Shown here one piece after another: positions 61,363 to 64,000 of a stretch of DNA of 64,000 bases. The DNA is taken from assembly GCF_000981805.1 (NCBI RefSeq), contig NZ_CP011132.1, positions 5,518,001-5,582,000 of the forward strand. Direction: 5' to 3'. This DNA comes from Citrobacter amalonaticus Y19 (GTDB lineage: Bacteria > Pseudomonadota > Gammaproteobacteria > Enterobacterales > Enterobacteriaceae). The notes under the pieces were generated by a model, which saw nothing but the letters and a program-made list of their open reading frames with translations, searched no databases and was not told the origin of the DNA. Position numbers and translations under genes: made by a program. Positions within the stretch are counted from its first letter, which is position 1; each line of letters opens with the position of its first letter.

Positions 61363-62786
61363 TGCGCATTGGCATGCGTTTGCTGTTGGGCTATTTCCTG
61401 ATTGTCGCCGTTGCCGCGTGGTTTGTTCTCTCTATTTTTGTGCAGGAGATTAAACCTGGCGTACGGCGCGCAACGGAAGGGACGCTGATCGATACCGCCA
61501 CGCTGCTGGCGGCGCTGGCCCGTGACGATCTGCTGTCCGGTAACCCGGAGCATGGCCAACTGGCGCAGGCGTTTACGCAACTGCATAACCGTCCCTTTCG
61601 CGCCAATATCAACGGAATCAATAAAGTCCGCAACGAGTACCATGTCTACATGACGGACGCGCAGGGCAACGTGGTGTTTGATTCCATCAATAAAGCGGTT
61701 GGGCAGGATTACTCCCGCTGGAACGATGTCTGGCTAACGCTACGTGGGCAGTATGGCGCACGCAGTACGCCACAGAACCCCGCAGATCCGGAAAGCTCGG
61801 TCATGTACGTTGCTGCGCCGATTGTCGACAATGGAAAGATCATCGGCGTGCTCAGCGTGGGGAAACCGAATGCCGCGATGGCACCGGTGATTAAACGCAG
61901 CGAGCGACGGATCCTCTGGGCCAGCGCGATTCTGCTTGGGATTGCGCTGGTGATTGGTGCCGGGATGGTCTGGTGGATTAACCGCTCGATCGCCCGTCTG
62001 ACGCGTTATGCGGATTCAGTGACTGAAAACCAGCCGATGCCGCTGCCTGAACTGGGCAGCAGCGAATTGCGCAAGCTGGCGCAGGCGCTGGAGAGCATGC
62101 GCCTGAAGCTGGAAGGCAAGAATTACATCGAACAGTACGTGTACGCGCTTACCCATGAACTGAAGAGTCCGCTGGCGGCCATTCGCGGCGCGGCGGAAAT
62201 CCTGCGAGAAAATCCGCCTCCGGACATTGTTAAGCGCTTTACCGACAATATTCTCAGCCAAAACGCGCGAATGCAGGCGCTGGTTGAAACCCTGCTGCGT
62301 CAGGCGCGGCTGGAGAACCGTCAGGATATTGCGCTCTCTGCGGTTGCCGTCGATGAACTGTTTGCGCAAATCAGCGATGCGCGCGCCATTCAACTGGCGT
62401 CGAAGGCAATATCGCTGGAGATAGTTCCCTCTGCGTTAAGCGTCTGTGCAGAGCCGGCGCTGCTGGAGCAGGCACTGGGCAACCTGCTGGACAATGCCAT
62501 TGATTTCACCCCGGCAGGTGGGACGATTACCCTCAGTGCGCAGGCGCATGCAGAGAAGGTGACACTGACGGTGGCCGATACCGGCGCAGGCATTCCCGAT
62601 TTTGCCTTACCGCGGATATTCGAGCGTTTTTACTCATTGCCGCGTGAAAATGGCCTCAAAAGCAGTGGCCTGGGCCTGGCGTTCGTGCGCGAAGTCGCGC
62701 GACTGCTGAAGGGGAGTGTGGAATTGCGTAACCGGCCGGAAGGCGGCGTCGAAGCCATGCTCACACTTCACCGTCACTTCACATAG
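61362..62786 (+). CDS. creC: Sensor histidine kinase CreC
   Basis: Inner-membrane kinase of 474 residues from the ATG overlapping the creB stop. TM1 is at residues about 8-28, a periplasmic sensor domain at 30-180, TM2 at 184-206 and a HAMP-like region follows. The phosphoacceptor is H265 in YALTHELKSPLAAIRG; the ATPase domain has NLLDNAIDFTP, DTGAGIP and SGLGLAFV. It responds to growth conditions and fermentation in E. coli. Confidence 0.97.
   Translation: MRIGMRLLLGYFLIVAVAAWFVLSIFVQEIKPGVRRATEGTLIDTATLLAALARDDLLSGNPEHGQLAQAFTQLHNRPFRANINGINKVRNEYHVYMTDAQGNVVFDSINKAVGQDYSRWNDVWLTLRGQYGARSTPQNPADPESSVMYVAAPIVDNGKIIGVLSVGKPNAAMAPVIKRSERRILWASAILLGIALVIGAGMVWWINRSIARLTRYADSVTENQPMPLPELGSSELRKLAQALESMRLKLEGKNYIEQYVYALTHELKSPLAAIRGAAEILRENPPPDIVKRFTDNILSQNARMQALVETLLRQARLENRQDIALSAVAVDELFAQISDARAIQLASKAISLEIVPSALSVCAEPALLEQALGNLLDNAIDFTPAGGTITLSAQAHAEKVTLTVADTGAGIPDFALPRIFERFYSLPRENGLKSSGLGLAFVREVARLLKGSVELRNRPEGGVEAMLTLHRHFT
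62767..62782 (+). promoter_or_regulatory. CreB-binding cre tag upstream of creD
   Basis: A perfect TTCAC-CGTCAC-TTCAC direct repeat, the defined CreB recognition tag, lies in the last codons of creC, 62 bases before creD. It predicts CreB-dependent transcription of creD from inside creC. Confidence 0.85.
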
Positions 62787-62844
62787 CTTCAAATTCCCCC
62801 CACATAGCGTGCGTACTCTGCCGGTATTGCATAAGGAGAACGCT

Positions 62845-64000
62845 ATGTTGAAATCCCCCCTGTTCTGGAAAATCGTCACCTTAGGTGGCGCGATTATGTT
62901 GCTGCTGATCCCACTGATGATGGTCCGGCAGATTATTGTGGAACGTGCTGATTATCGCGATGCGGTGGAGGATGCCATCCGGCAGAGTACCAGCGGATCG
63001 CAAAAAGTGGTCGGCCCACTGATTGCCGTGCCCGTGACCGAGTTATACACGGTGCTGGAAAACGAGAAAGAGGTACAGCACAAGCGCAGCTTTATCCACT
63101 TCTGGCTGCCGGAGTCACTCATGGTGGAAGGTAACCAGAATGTTGAGCCGAGAAAAGTGGGCATCTACGAGGGGCAGGTCTGGCATACCGATGTCACGCT
63201 GAAAGCGGAGTTTGATGTCGCCCGACTGAGTGAACTGAACCGGCCCAATGTGACCCTCGGAAAACCGTTTATTGTGGTTGGCGTGGGTGATGCGCGGGGC
63301 ATTGGCGTAGTGAAAGCGCCGAAGGCGAATGGCGTGGCGCTTGCCGTCGAGCCGGGGACTGGATTAACGGGACGTGGAGAGGGGCTCCACATCCCGCTTC
63401 CCGACGAACAATGGGCGATGCGCGATGTGAACCTGGCGATGTCACTCAACTTAAGCGGAACCGGATCGTTCTCAGTAGTCCCGGTGGGGCGCAGCAGTCA
63501 AATGACGCTCACCAGTAACTGGCCGCACCCCAACTTCCTCGGTGATTTCCTGCCCGATAAGCGCGAAATCAGTGAGTCAGGATTTCAGGCGCAGTGGCAA
63601 AGCAGCTGGTTTGCCAATAACCTGGGCGATCGGTTTGTGGATGCGCAAAAAAACGGGTGGTATAACCTGCCGTCATTTAGCGTTGCGGTTGCTACTCCTG
63701 CCGATCAGTACCAACTGACGGATCGGGCGACTAAGTATGCCATTTTGTTGATTACGCTGACATTCATGGCTTTCTTTGTGTTCGAAACGTTAACGGGCAA
63801 AAGGCTACACCCAATGCAGTATCTGCTGGTGGGGCTGTCGCTGGTGATGTTTTATCTGCTGCTGCTGGCGCTCTCAGAACACATTGGCTTCACCCTGGCG
63901 TGGGTTGTCGCCAGTCTGGTCGGCGCGCTGATGAACGGGGTTTATCTCCAGGCGGTATTGCAGGGTTGGCGTAGTAGCGTGATCTTCACTCTGGCATTGC
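62845..64000 (+). CDS. creD: Inner membrane protein CreD, 3' part missing
   Basis: The gene runs off the right edge; 385 of about 450 residues are visible. It starts at 62845 behind AAGGAG with MLKSPLFWKIVTLGG. One N-terminal membrane helix is followed by a large periplasmic domain (about residues 40-295, including VGPLIAVPVTELY) and then a set of C-terminal helices beginning YAILLITLTFMAFFVFETL. The colicin E2 tolerance protein family; CreB-activated, and the cre tag upstream supports this. Confidence 0.95.
   Translation, partial: MLKSPLFWKIVTLGGAIMLLLIPLMMVRQIIVERADYRDAVEDAIRQSTSGSQKVVGPLIAVPVTELYTVLENEKEVQHKRSFIHFWLPESLMVEGNQNVEPRKVGIYEGQVWHTDVTLKAEFDVARLSELNRPNVTLGKPFIVVGVGDARGIGVVKAPKANGVALAVEPGTGLTGRGEGLHIPLPDEQWAMRDVNLAMSLNLSGTGSFSVVPVGRSSQMTLTSNWPHPNFLGDFLPDKREISESGFQAQWQSSWFANNLGDRFVDAQKNGWYNLPSFSVAVATPADQYQLTDRATKYAILLITLTFMAFFVFETLTGKRLHPMQYLLVGLSLVMFYLLLLALSEHIGFTLAWVVASLVGALMNGVYLQAVLQGWRSSVIFTLAL

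Overview
This is a chromosomal segment of an enteric gammaproteobacterium. Almost every gene is a close, full-length relative of an Escherichia coli/Salmonella core gene in the familiar order. REP/BIME elements fill many intergenic gaps, one ERIC element is present, and CRP, Cra, GalR and TrpR sites are recognisable. The overall pattern suggests Citrobacter or a near neighbour, although the species cannot be fixed from this window. No rRNA, tRNA, insertion sequence, integrase, phage gene or CRISPR array was seen.

Left part (1-31 kb): yqgA (cut by the window edge), speC, nupG, mltC, yggX, mutY, trmB, yggL, yggN, ansB, yggM, hemW, rdgB, yggU, yggT, yggS, yggR, ruvX, yqgE, gshB, rsmE, endA, sprT, galP, metK, yqgB, speA, speB, loiP, tktA. 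Polyamine synthesis (speC, speA, speB, with metK supplying SAM), DNA/nucleotide repair (mutY, rdgB, ruvX, sprT) and thiol synthesis (gshB) lie here. The yqgE-gshB gap holds six tandem ~134-bp units, each carrying a degenerate copy of the gshB 3' end. The speA leader holds a possible arginine-codon leader peptide followed by a terminator-like hairpin, upstream of the small gene yqgB.

Middle (31-41 kb): a mannitol-type PTS (cmtB, cmtA) with yggP, yggF, yggD and yggC, then the epd-pgk-fbaA glycolytic operon behind CRP and Cra sites.

Accessory island (41-50.8 kb): between fbaA and mscS, which are neighbours in E. coli K-12, sits a cluster of two transporters, an unusual cytosine-deaminase-like amidohydrolase, a carbamate kinase, homologues of the oxamate carbamoyltransferase subunits FdrA/AllF, AllG (DUF1116) and AllH (DUF2877), and an AllS-like LysR regulator. 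It looks like a stand-alone pathway that imports a ureide or related N-carbamoyl compound, opens or converts it, transfers a carbamoyl group to phosphate and makes ATP through carbamate kinase. The substrate is unknown. This is the best candidate for an undescribed system in the window.

Right part (50.9-64 kb): mscS, argO, yggE, then an abrupt change to genes that in E. coli lie near 99-100 min: ettA, slt, trpR, yjjX, gpmB, rob, creA, creB, creC and creD (cut by the window end). The yggE/ettA junction has the geometry expected of a large inversion around the replication origin. It coincides with a 90-bp tandem duplication that again combines a gene tail (yggE) with REP sequence.
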